This document shows positions 1 to 6,092 of a DNA stretch of 8,372 nt, one piece after another. The notes beneath the pieces are model-generated. The model was not told the DNA's origin. It saw only the letters and a list, made by a program, of their open reading frames with translations, and did no database searches. Origin of the DNA: CAYUCE01 sp964443275 (GTDB lineage Bacteria; Bipolaricaulota; Bipolaricaulia; CAYUCE01); the NCBI GenBank assembly GCA_964443275.1, contig CAYUCE010000069.1:1-8372 (forward strand), read 5' to 3'. The position numbers and the translations under genes are program-made. Every line of letters starts with the position of its first letter. Position 1 is the stretch's first letter.

Positions 1-234
1 ACATGTCCTGAAGAGATATCCTTGGTATGCTTCGATGATTTCGAATGGGCGGAAACTTACGATCCGCCTTTGACCGTGGTAGCACAAAAACCTTATGAGA
101 TTGGATATCGAGCGGGCGAGTTACTTTTGAATAGATTGGAGGGGAACCAAGATCAGCCTTATGAAGAGATAAAGTTGGAGACAAGCTTGAAGGTCCGAGG
201 GTCTGTTTCAGAAGTGAGAAGCAGTTTGCGATGA
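1..234 (+). CDS. LacI/GalR-family transcriptional regulator, C-terminal fragment
   Basis: The reading frame is open from the first base and stops at TGA 232-234, giving 77 residues of a protein that begins outside the window. The sequence PEEISLVCFDDFEWAETY followed by PPLTVVAQ matches the last part of the effector-binding (periplasmic-binding-protein-like) domain of LacI-family repressors, where 'P.D.SLVGFDD' is followed by 'PPLTTV.QP'. The next segment, EIGYRAGELLLNRLEG, fits the usual final helix of that domain. A TTG at 22 is only an internal codon, because the family match continues upstream of it. The DNA-binding helix-turn-helix is not in view, so neither its operator nor its effector can be read. 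Its position just upstream of and co-directional with the sugar transporter suggests a local regulator responding to the imported sugar or an intermediate; this is inference. Family assignment is fairly firm. Confidence 0.85.
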   Translation, partial: TCPEEISLVCFDDFEWAETYDPPLTVVAQKPYEIGYRAGELLLNRLEGNQDQPYEEIKLETSLKVRGSVSEVRSSLR

Positions 235-380
235 ACTTTAAAGAGCTAGCTTGGGTTTTCCGAAGTAAAAATTTCTCACTAATAAATTATTTGGAGGTGA
301 TAAATATAAAAATAATCGCAGAAAAGTAAAGTAAGGTGACTAAAAGGATTTTAATAAAACTAGAGTAAATCAATACACTT

Positions 381-386
381 AGGAGG
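381..386 (+). promoter_or_regulatory. Ribosome binding site of the sugar-binding protein gene
   Basis: AGGAGG is a full Shine-Dalgarno match. It lies 4 bases before the ATG at 391 and 7 bases before the next in-frame ATG at 394. The wider spacing is the more usual one, so translation may really begin at 394; the protein would differ by one methionine only. Confidence 0.75.
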
Positions 387-390
387 TACG

Positions 391-1518
391 ATGATGTTTA
401 AGCTTATTTCAAAGACGAAATCTGTTGCAGTGCTGATTTTGGTAACGGTACTTTTGCTTAGTTTAACCAGTTCTTTGGGGATGACTGAAGAGAGTTCAAA
501 AGATCGATTCATCGGAGCTTCCATTAAAATCATCCACAATGTTTGGGAGGGTTTATTTGCCGAGACATTTAGGTGGTATAGCGAAGATCATGGGTGGAAG
601 TACAATGTGTTAGGAGCTCGCGGAGACCCTACCTTGCAAAGTACACATATACGACGTTTAGTAAACATGGGAGTTGACGGGCTTGTTGTGGCTGCCCAAG
701 ACGCAGATGTAATCGCATCAACCGTAGAATATGCGGCGGATCACGATATCCCCGTGTTTACAACGGACGCGGATGTTAATAGTGAAGACGTAGTAATGTA
801 CGTGGGATACTCTGGGGTCCGAGCCAGCCGCATATTGGGAGAAAAAATTGTAGAATATCTCAAAAATGATTTGGAGCCCAAGGGGGAAGTCAAAGGCCGA
901 GTTCTTGAAATTAGAGGTCCGTTGGGAGGAGCTTCTGCCAATGATCGCCACAATGGGTTCATCGAAGTAATGAATAAATACGAGGGAGTAACAGTTGACA
1001 CTGCTGTTGGCGACTTCCTTCGGGAGAAGGCAAAGACTAACGCTTTACCCAAAGTTCGGGCTAGGGACTACGATGTATTGTATGCTGGTAACGGCCCAAT
1101 GGTAATGGGGGGAATTTCCGCAATAGAGGCAGTTGGTAAAGATCCCGCAGGAATGTTTGTGGTAACTATTGATGCTATGCCTTCAGTTATCGATGCTATA
1201 AAAGCGGGCAAAGTTGATTATGCTTTTGATCAACCTTGTCCTTGGTATAACCCCATTGCCCTGTACTACATGGATAAGTATCTGACTGAGGGACCGGGGG
1301 CTTTACCAGAGGTAGGGGAAACAATCGAAGCTGAAGATATACCTATTGAACCTCAAGAACATTCAGGGATTGTCTGGTGGAGGACTCCGATGTGGGCCCC
1401 GGCTGAGATAACCACTAGAGCAGGTCACCTATGGTTCCAGACTTCCGGAATCTTAGTGGATAAAAGCAATGCAGACTTACCCTCACTCTGGGCCAACGCT
1501 GAATTACCGGGTTGGTAA
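391..1518 (+). CDS. Periplasmic sugar-binding protein of an ABC importer
   Basis: This 375-residue protein captures a sugar outside the inner membrane and delivers it to the permease encoded downstream. Residues 1-30 form a signal peptide: lysines at 4, 8 and 10, a hydrophobic core about 11-24, and a likely signal peptidase I site after SLG (28-30). There is no lipobox cysteine, so it should be a soluble periplasmic protein. The rest is a Peripla_BP_4 (ribose/xylose-binding type) fold: GVDGLVVAAQDADV (95-107), IPVFTTDADVN (120-130), GPLGGASANDRHNGF (176-190), YAGNGPMVMGGISAIEA (231-247) and DAMPSVIDAIKAGKVDYAFDQ (from 261) match the conserved segments of that family. A C-terminal part of about 75 residues after residue 300, rich in tryptophan (WW 329-330, W335, W348, W367, W375), extends beyond the minimal domain. 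The ligand cannot be read from sequence; the neighbours point to a fucose-like pentose or deoxyhexose. Confidence 0.9.
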   Translation: MMFKLISKTKSVAVLILVTVLLLSLTSSLGMTEESSKDRFIGASIKIIHNVWEGLFAETFRWYSEDHGWKYNVLGARGDPTLQSTHIRRLVNMGVDGLVVAAQDADVIASTVEYAADHDIPVFTTDADVNSEDVVMYVGYSGVRASRILGEKIVEYLKNDLEPKGEVKGRVLEIRGPLGGASANDRHNGFIEVMNKYEGVTVDTAVGDFLREKAKTNALPKVRARDYDVLYAGNGPMVMGGISAIEAVGKDPAGMFVVTIDAMPSVIDAIKAGKVDYAFDQPCPWYNPIALYYMDKYLTEGPGALPEVGETIEAEDIPIEPQEHSGIVWWRTPMWAPAEITTRAGHLWFQTSGILVDKSNADLPSLWANAELPGW

Positions 1519-1535
1519 CTCTTCAGCGATTTGTA

Positions 1536-1570
1536 CAATAGGGGTTGGTGGATTCCACCAACCCCTATTG
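1536..1570 (+). terminator. Strong hairpin between binding-protein gene and ATPase gene
   Basis: AATAGGGGTTGGTGG (1537-1551) and CCACCAACCCCTATT (1555-1569) are perfect inverted complements separated by ATT; C1536 and G1570 add a sixteenth pair. It starts 17 bases after the binding-protein stop. No T-run follows directly (the next T4 is at 1587-1590), so it is not a textbook intrinsic terminator. A partial terminator or an mRNA 3'-end stabiliser that raises binding-protein output over the membrane components is the likely role; this is inference from similar arrangements in other binding-protein operons. Confidence 0.7.
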
Positions 1571-1700
1571 GATTCCACATGGTCCGCTTTTAGGCTCCTA
1601 TGATAACGAAGGTGGGACATTTACAGATAATTTATTAAGGCTAGAGAATAGCTTATTTTCATTATTGAATAATTGCATTTTGATTTACCAGAGTTAAAAA

Positions 1701-1705
1701 GGAGG
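1701..1705 (+). promoter_or_regulatory. Ribosome binding site supporting a GTG start
   Basis: GGAGG lies 7 bases before GTG 1713 and is preceded by a run of A. No ATG in this frame has a comparable site, so it supports GTG as the start of the ABC ATPase. Confidence 0.75.
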
Positions 1706-1712
1706 TAGCTAA

Positions 1713-2492
1713 GTGGCCAAAAGTGCGTCTGCAAATAGGACGGAAACTCCAAGAGAACCTATAATAGAGATGAGTAACATCCACAAATGGTTTGGGGAAG
1801 TTCATGCCCTTAAAGGGGTTGATTTTAAGGTTTATCCTTCGGAAGTTGTAGGGTTAATCGGAGACAATGGAGCTGGCAAATCAACCTTAATCAAAATCTT
1901 AACCGGTCTCATTCCAGCAAATAGCGGAAAGATCTTTTATGAGGGGGAGGAGGTCAAAATATCATCGGTGGAAGAAGCTAGGGAAATTGGGATTGAGACC
2001 GTTTTTCAAGAACAAGCGATTGTTGATCCACTTAGTGTAGCAAGAAATATTTTTTTGGGCAGAGAGATTACCAAGTTTATAGGTATAGCACACATCATGG
2101 ACGACGAAATAATGAAGAAAGAGACCGAAGATTTATTGGAAAGCCTTAAATTAGATATTGCCTCACCGGAGCAAGAAGCCCAATTTTGCTCCGGAGGTGA
2201 ACGACAAGGAGTAGCTATAGCAAGGGCAATGCATTTTGGGGCTCGAGTGCTCATCTTAGATGAGCCCACACGAGCTCTATCCGTATCTGGTGTTGAAAAA
2301 GTGCAGGATTATGTAAGCAGGGTGAGGGATCAAGGAACTGGGGTAATTTATATAACCCACAATTTGGAGCGGATATACCCGATAGCAGATAGATTTTTTT
2401 TCCTATCTCGTGGGAAGAAAAAGGCAGAGGTCAAGAAAGGAGAATGTTGCTTAGAGGATCTTAGGGGCCTTTTTGGAAGGGAAAAGGTATGA
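1713..2492 (+). CDS. Sugar ABC importer ATP-binding protein, single ABC domain
   Basis: This 259-residue ATPase powers the importer on the cytoplasmic side. Motifs in order: Walker A GDNGAGKST (50-58), Q-loop glutamine in FQEQ (Q99), signature CSGGERQ (159-165, a variant of LSGGQ), Walker B VLILDEPT (179-186) and the switch histidine in ITHN (H216). The segment DEPTRALSVSGVEKV resembles the 'DEPTAALSV' run of the monosaccharide (CUT2) ATPases such as RbsA and XylG. Those proteins carry two ABC domains and are about 500 residues long; this one has a single domain, as in FrcA of the rhizobial fructose importer, so it should act as a homodimer with two competent sites. The start is GTG with a good ribosome site. 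Its stop codon overlaps the permease start in ATGA, a sign of coupled translation. Confidence 0.92.
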   Translation: MAKSASANRTETPREPIIEMSNIHKWFGEVHALKGVDFKVYPSEVVGLIGDNGAGKSTLIKILTGLIPANSGKIFYEGEEVKISSVEEAREIGIETVFQEQAIVDPLSVARNIFLGREITKFIGIAHIMDDEIMKKETEDLLESLKLDIASPEQEAQFCSGGERQGVAIARAMHFGARVLILDEPTRALSVSGVEKVQDYVSRVRDQGTGVIYITHNLERIYPIADRFFFLSRGKKKAEVKKGECCLEDLRGLFGREKV

Positions 2493-3460
2493 AAATCTCT
2501 CGAAAGAAAATTCAGCTAAGACTTATAAATAATATAGTCTGGCTATTAGCTCTGGGCTTTTTCCTTGTATTCTCCTTGATATTAAAGGGAATGTTCTTTA
2601 ATCTTACCAATCTCCACTTTATACTATATATCTCATCGATGACTGGACTGCTAGTTTTGGCTGAGAGTGTAGCTTTAATCAGCGGCAATTTCGATCTTTC
2701 AGTAGCCCAAAATGCTGGCCTGACGGCTATGGTAAATGCTGTGCTAATTATTCACCTAGGGATTCCTGGATCTGTGGCCATCCCCTTAGCAATTCTAATT
2801 GGAGCCTTTCTAGGAGCGATCAACGGTTTTTTTATTGGGAAGATGAGTTTAAATCCTTTCTTGGTGACCCTTTCCACCTATCTAATGTACGATTGGTTAA
2901 CCTATGTCATAAGGCAAACTTCGATCCTCACTCTTCCCGATATCTACATGTTCCCAGGAGGTGGCAGAGTTGGAGGTATATATGTATCTATCTTAATATT
3001 TGTCGGCGTGATCTCAATCCTCTTCCTCTTCTTACAAAAGACAACTTTTGGCAATTATATCTATGCTACTGGTGGTAATCCAGAAGCTTCAAAAATGCTA
3101 GGGATTAATACGGGTAACGTAATTTTTTGGGTATTCGTAATAGCCGGTGCTCTCTCCGGGCTTTCGGGATTACTTTACACGGGATACGCTGACGCCGCCA
3201 CTTCCACCTTAGCGGACGGGCAGGTATTCATGGCTTTTGGTGGAGCCATAATTGGAGGAATTGCTCTCTCAGGTGGGAGGGGAAGAGCGACAGATGCAGT
3301 GGGGGGAATAATCTTGATAGGTATAATTGATGCGGGACTTACCATGTTTATGATATCCCCAGAGTTACAAGGTTTCTTTACAGGACTTTTAGTTTTTATT
3401 GCTATTCTGATTAACCAAGCTAGGGAAAGGTTAAGAAACCGTATATTAATGCCTAGCTAA
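2489..3460 (+). CDS. Sugar ABC importer permease, RbsC/FrcC family
   Basis: This 323-residue inner-membrane protein forms the sugar channel. It is strongly hydrophobic, with about eight to ten membrane segments by eye (near 13-33, 42-65, 84-116, 122-141, 164-182, 211-232, 246-262, 270-289 and 295-310). Three family motifs are visible: GNFDLSVA (66-73, usually GGIDLSVG), GGNPEASKMLGI (195-206, the cytoplasmic loop contacting the ATPase) and ALSGGRG (259-265). These place it in the BPD_transp_2 family with RbsC, XylH and FrcC. Length matches the family. The start codon ATG 2489 overlaps the ATPase stop by four bases. The gene is followed by about 128 bases without a clear terminator, so read-through into the isomerase gene is likely. 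Confidence 0.92.
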   Translation: MKISRKKIQLRLINNIVWLLALGFFLVFSLILKGMFFNLTNLHFILYISSMTGLLVLAESVALISGNFDLSVAQNAGLTAMVNAVLIIHLGIPGSVAIPLAILIGAFLGAINGFFIGKMSLNPFLVTLSTYLMYDWLTYVIRQTSILTLPDIYMFPGGGRVGGIYVSILIFVGVISILFLFLQKTTFGNYIYATGGNPEASKMLGINTGNVIFWVFVIAGALSGLSGLLYTGYADAATSTLADGQVFMAFGGAIIGGIALSGGRGRATDAVGGIILIGIIDAGLTMFMISPELQGFFTGLLVFIAILINQARERLRNRILMPS

Positions 3461-3573
3461 ACCTCTTCTCAGCTTAAAAGTTTGTGGGGTTGGATAGAAG
3501 TGATTAGGTCGCGGATTCAACTTCCAAGTGCAACTTTGTCTAGGAAAAAGAGGGAACAAATTCTCACTAATCA

Positions 3574-3578
3574 AGGAG
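3574..3578 (+). promoter_or_regulatory. Ribosome binding site and ambiguous GTG cluster before the isomerase gene
   Basis: AGGAG precedes three in-frame GTG codons at 3580, 3583 and 3589 with gaps of 1, 4 and 10 bases. The first is too close; 3589 has the most normal spacing and is chosen, with 3583 as the alternative. An ATG at 3616 would cut into the first conserved strand. Confidence 0.6.
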
Positions 3579-3588
3579 TGTGGTGACA

Positions 3589-5088
3589 GTGCGATCTACA
3601 ACAATAGGCATAGTAATGCTTAATGATGAGCGGGAGCATGTTTATAAGGAAAATAACCCTGAAAATATGCAGGTAGTGAATCAATGGGCGGAGATTATCG
3701 AGGCAAAGTTAGAAAACATAGACGGGACCGCACCACAAATAGTGGTGGGATCAGAGATAATAACTGGAGTGCGCAGTGCTCAAAAAGTGGGTAGTGAACT
3801 ATCCAAAGCCAATGTCAAACAGGTAGTAATGTGCTATAACGTGTGGAACTTTCCTTTTTTGGTCTGGCCATTTTTAAATTCTCTGGGGAAAGATGTTCCG
3901 GTATTAAGCTTGTCCAACAATAACGGAGAATACCCTGGCAATGTGGGTTTGCTAGCTACAGATGGTGCCCTTCGTCAGGCTGGAAAAAGAACACATAGGA
4001 TAGTTGGTGAAATGGATGATGACAAGACCCAAAGGAAAGTAATCGATTGGCTCAGAGCTTCTCAAGCCCTAACTACAATGCAAAACGAAGTATTTGGAAT
4101 ATATGGAGGGCATTCTATGGGTATGGAAACTGGATACTTCCACCTTACCCCGACGCTGAAGTACTTTGGCACCACAGGTAGGCAAGTTGATCAACTTTGG
4201 TTAAGCGAACGGATGAAAGAAGTGGATGAAACTGAGGTAAAACATGGCTTGGAATGGTTTGAGGAACTACTTGGGGATAGGCTGAAATACGATGGAAACA
4301 TGCTTACGCCGGGAAACTTGAAAACGCAAATTAGACTTTATCTCGCGATGGAAGAGGTAAATGAAGATAAAGGATTTGATTTCTGTGGCCTAAAAGGGCA
4401 ACGGGAATTAACTGAGCATATATGTCTAGGTGATGTGGCGGAGATGTTGATGAACGATCCCTACGATTGGAGTGGTCCTAAGGAACCTACAGTATGTGCA
4501 ACTGAAGCTGATGCTTATGCGGCCATAACTATGCAGATGCTGAAGTACATTAGCGGCGGTCTCCCTACCTTATTTATGGACGTTCGTTTATATCATCCGG
4601 AAAAAGACATGTGGGATTGGTGTAACTCCGGAAATCACTCCAGCTACTACGCCCGGCTCAGCATGGACCCGGAGGAGAATTTCAAGGAGATAACCTTCCA
4701 TCCGGCCCTAAAATTTTATTTCAAAGCGGGTGGAGCTTCGGTAGAATTTAACGCTGCTCCTGGTCAGATGACCTTTGCCCGGCTGGGCTTGTGGGATGGT
4801 GAACCCTACATGGTGATAATGTCTGGAGAGAGTCTAGATCTACCCCCCGAAGAAAGGGAAGCTTTAAATGAACAAACCGATCCCACCTGGCCGCATGTTC
4901 ATGCTCGTATTGACGGTTCATTTGATGAATTCATAGACGTTTTTCCTTGTAATCATGTATTGGGAGTAAAAGGAGACTACGTACGTAGCTTACAATACTT
5001 GTGTGAAATAGCTGGTATTACTCCAGTTATTTTGGGCCCTGGTGGTAAGGGAAGGCGTGAGCCGGTGTGGGAACGAATAAGGAAATAG
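3589..5088 (+). CDS. L-fucose/D-arabinose isomerase-like protein
   Basis: Predicted to interconvert an aldose and a ketose (L-fucose/L-fuculose or D-arabinose/D-ribulose) in the cytoplasm with a divalent metal. Counting from GTG 3589 the protein has 499 residues. The key region TEADAYAAITMQML ends in LPTLFMDVRLYHPE; it aligns by eye with the FucI segment 'END...FADVRTYW', giving E306 and D331 as the metal-binding and catalytic pair. CNHVLGVKGDYVRSL contains H456, placed like the third metal ligand of FucI, and is followed by LCEIAGI as in that family. The GGHSMGMETG stretch (from 173) fits the central domain. Classical FucI has about 590 residues, so this is a shorter member of the fucose/arabinose isomerase superfamily; the difference seems to lie in the N-terminal and central parts. 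Substrate is inferred from the FucU- and FucA-type neighbours. An arabinose-type or other aldose substrate is possible. Confidence 0.8.
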   Translation: MRSTTIGIVMLNDEREHVYKENNPENMQVVNQWAEIIEAKLENIDGTAPQIVVGSEIITGVRSAQKVGSELSKANVKQVVMCYNVWNFPFLVWPFLNSLGKDVPVLSLSNNNGEYPGNVGLLATDGALRQAGKRTHRIVGEMDDDKTQRKVIDWLRASQALTTMQNEVFGIYGGHSMGMETGYFHLTPTLKYFGTTGRQVDQLWLSERMKEVDETEVKHGLEWFEELLGDRLKYDGNMLTPGNLKTQIRLYLAMEEVNEDKGFDFCGLKGQRELTEHICLGDVAEMLMNDPYDWSGPKEPTVCATEADAYAAITMQMLKYISGGLPTLFMDVRLYHPEKDMWDWCNSGNHSSYYARLSMDPEENFKEITFHPALKFYFKAGGASVEFNAAPGQMTFARLGLWDGEPYMVIMSGESLDLPPEEREALNEQTDPTWPHVHARIDGSFDEFIDVFPCNHVLGVKGDYVRSLQYLCEIAGITPVILGPGGKGRREPVWERIRK

Positions 5089-5141
5089 GTCAATAATAAA
5101 CAATTAGCCAGGATAGATCGGTTGAGAATAAGGGATTAGTT

Positions 5142-5174
5142 TTGTAAGTGGCAAAAGGGGCGAATTTTTATAAT
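5142..5174 (+). promoter_or_regulatory. Possible weak promoter before the mutarotase gene
   Basis: TATAAT (5169-5174) is a perfect -10 box located 23 bases before the mutarotase ATG. The best -35 candidate, TTGTAA (5142-5147), is 21 bases away, longer than the usual 16-18, and there is no TGn extension. It may be a weak or activator-dependent start, or chance in AT-rich DNA. Confidence 0.25.
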
Positions 5175-5197
5175 AAAGGTTAAAAGAGTTAAAAACC

Positions 5198-5617
5198 ATG
5201 CTAAAAGGGAAACTTATCCATCCGGAGATTTTAAAAGCATTGGGCGCTGCCGGTCATGGGGCGAAAATCCTGATTGCTGACGGGAATTATCCGTTTTCAA
5301 CCCAGGCAAATCCAGCGGCCGAAAGAGTATTTCTTAACCTAACCCCGGGGATAGTGAAAGTTCCAAAAGTATTAGAGATCTTAACTGAGGTAATAGAAAT
5401 CGAAAAAGCAGAGGTTATGACCCCAGGGTCGGGGGAGGAGCCCCCTATTTTTCATGAATTTCACCAGTTGTTGAAGGGGCTTAAACTTCATAAGCTAGAC
5501 AGGTTCGAATTTTACCAGAAAGCCAGAGCCCCGGAACTTGCCTTAATTATAGCTGCTGCCGAACAAAGGACCTACGCCAATATTTTATTGACTATTGGAG
5601 TAGTAGAACCTGATTAA
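5198..5617 (+). CDS. RbsD/FucU-family sugar mutarotase
   Basis: This 139-residue protein belongs to the RbsD/FucU fold, which catalyses anomer exchange of free sugars and so feeds the correct form to the isomerase or kinase. Family features visible: HPEILKALGAAGHG (8-21) with the catalytic histidine H20, IADGNYP with D28, FEFYQKARAPELALII (from 103, similar to 'FAFYERAQKAFAIVI' of FucU), E122, and TYANILLTIGVV with Y126 and N128 (FucU has 'YGNILLKKGV'). The FYQKA run makes it more FucU-like than RbsD-like, consistent with the fucose-isomerase-like gene 109 bases upstream. Length equals the family norm. The ribosome site is weak (AGAG at 5185-5188), unlike its neighbours. A ribose pyranase role is the alternative. 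Confidence 0.85.
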   Translation: MLKGKLIHPEILKALGAAGHGAKILIADGNYPFSTQANPAAERVFLNLTPGIVKVPKVLEILTEVIEIEKAEVMTPGSGEEPPIFHEFHQLLKGLKLHKLDRFEFYQKARAPELALIIAAAEQRTYANILLTIGVVEPD

Positions 5618-5623
5618 GGAGCT

Positions 5624-5660
5624 ATTAATTGATCTTGATACAAGAACATTATGGAACCTT
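5624..5660 (+). repeat. 37-bp direct repeat, copy 1
   Basis: It begins ATTAATTG and ends near TTATGGAACCTT, and matches copy 2 at 31 of 37 positions with no gap. Copies start exactly 220 bases apart and flank the inverted repeat. Its right end merges into the palindrome AACCTT-AA-AAGGTT (5655-5668). It starts 6 bases after the mutarotase stop. Confidence 0.75.
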
Positions 5661-5724
5661 AAAAGGTTTCTCTACTAGGGAACAATTGGGGGTTAATCTG
5701 TTCAATGGCAGTTTTTTCGTAGAG

Positions 5725-5811
5725 GAAGCTCTGCTCCGCTGCTTCGTAGCTCTCTGCTTCGCAAGCCTCTACTACGCTCCTTCGTAGCTTCGTAGAAGCG
5801 GAGAAGAGTTC
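5725..5811. repeat. Long imperfect inverted repeat rich in CTTCG/CGAAG
   Basis: Left arm 5725-5750 and right arm 5787-5811 are complementary over most of their length. CTCTGCTCCGCT (5729-5740) pairs with AGCGGAGAAGAG (5797-5808) at 11 of 12 positions, and the pairing continues inward with CTTCGTAGC. The loop carries a small inner stem, CTACG (5772-5776) with CGTAG (5783-5787). TTCGTAG occurs four times (5716, 5743, 5781, 5789), with variants TTCGCAA (5758) and TTCGCAG (5809). As DNA it could be a cruciform or a small non-autonomous mobile element; as RNA, a large stem-loop. It is not CRISPR-like, because spacing is irregular. Confidence 0.65.
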
Positions 5812-5843
5812 GCAGAAGCGCAGAAGAGGTTTTAACCTTCCAT

Positions 5844-5880
5844 ATTAATTGGTTTGGATACAAAAACGTTATGGAACCCT
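5844..5880 (+). repeat. 37-bp direct repeat, copy 2
   Basis: Second copy, with ATTAATTGG at its start and TTATGGAACCCT at its end. It lies just right of a short palindrome, AGGTTTTAACCT (5827-5838). Sequence beyond it does not resemble that beyond copy 1, so this is not simply a tandem duplication of the whole 220-base unit. Confidence 0.75.
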
Positions 5881-5962
5881 TCACCTGGTGGAATAAACGA
5901 GAAGCGGCAGGCGGGAGGTCCTAGGGGATCATTTCACAAATAGTTGGGACGTGTTGGTTTCC

Positions 5963-5982
5963 GGTTGGCTACATACCCAACC
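5963..5982 (+). repeat. Short inverted repeat GGTTGG/CCAACC
   Basis: GGTTGG (5963-5968) and CCAACC (5977-5982) can form a 6-bp stem with an 8-base loop. It is followed at once by CTACG and overlaps CCCTAC (5981-5986), which could instead pair with GTAGGG in the next hairpin. Modest support on its own. Confidence 0.4.
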
Positions 5983-6010
5983 CTACGAATTCATTGGTAC
6001 CATCAAATTA

Positions 6011-6041
6011 TGTAGGGAATGGCCTCTGTGCCATTCCTACA
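6011..6041 (+). promoter_or_regulatory. Strong hairpin in the leader of the AOR gene
   Basis: TGTAGGGAATGGC (6011-6023) pairs with GCCATTCCTACA (6030-6041): a 12-bp stem with one bulged G and a 6-base loop CTCTGT. It ends 51 bases before the AOR start. No T-run follows, so it is not a standard terminator. The TGTAGGG...CCTACA ends with a CTGTG-like loop resemble short dispersed repeats of the 'GTAGGGGC...GCCCCTAC' kind that I recall from many bacteria. An mRNA leader element is the other reading. Confidence 0.6.
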
Positions 6042-6076
6042 AGATGTGCTGATCACTTACCAAACGCTGTATTAAA

Positions 6077-6082
6077 TGGAGG
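6077..6082 (+). promoter_or_regulatory. Ribosome binding site that fixes the AOR start
   Basis: TGGAGG lies 10 bases before ATG 6093. The frame stays open upstream as far as TTG 5994, but those 33 extra codons run through the hairpin and this ribosome site and do not resemble AOR proteins, whereas MKGWMGKGIEVNLTSG is a typical AOR N-terminus. Confidence 0.85.
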
Positions 6083-6092
6083 ATTTTTTGAT

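Larger units (their letters stand above)
5618..6092. other. Gene-free stretch with repeats and hairpins
   Basis: No convincing gene lies here. An antisense frame across about 5702-5884 has a biased arginine/leucine/serine-rich composition made by the CTTCG repeats and is rejected. The stretch holds two 37-bp direct repeats, a long imperfect inverted repeat, several TTCGTAG-type copies, and the hairpins near 5963-5982 and 6011-6041. From 5881 to 5960 nothing further is recognised. No good promoter was found for the AOR gene. Confidence 0.7.

Noticed and set aside
293..329. GGAGGTGA followed by ATA-AAA-ATA-ATC-GCA-GAA-AAG-TAA, like a tiny leader peptide
   Set aside because: The correctly spaced codon is ATA, not a normal start; seven codons are too few to judge. 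At most a decayed gene start.
718..1052. Two antisense frames within the binding-protein gene
   Set aside because: They lie opposite a clearly conserved coding region and show no family features.
1620..1649. Possible promoter TTTACA with a GAGAAT-like -10 before the ATPase
   Set aside because: The -10 match is poor at every allowed spacing.
2006..2269. Antisense frame within the ATPase gene
   Set aside because: Shadow of the ABC signature and Walker B region on the other strand.
2893..3078. Second + strand frame inside the permease gene
   Set aside because: Out of frame with the conserved permease motifs, and low-quality composition.
5716..5815. CRISPR array
   Set aside because: Units are only about 7 bases, spacing is irregular, and no cas genes are present.
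5702..5884. 60-codon antisense frame in the repeat region
   Set aside because: Its biased Arg/Leu/Ser composition comes from the CTTCG repeats; there is no ribosome site and no family resemblance.
5994..6092. N-terminal extension of the AOR frame from TTG 5994
   Set aside because: The extra 33 codons run through a hairpin and the ribosome site and do not look like AOR; ATG 6093 gives the typical family start.
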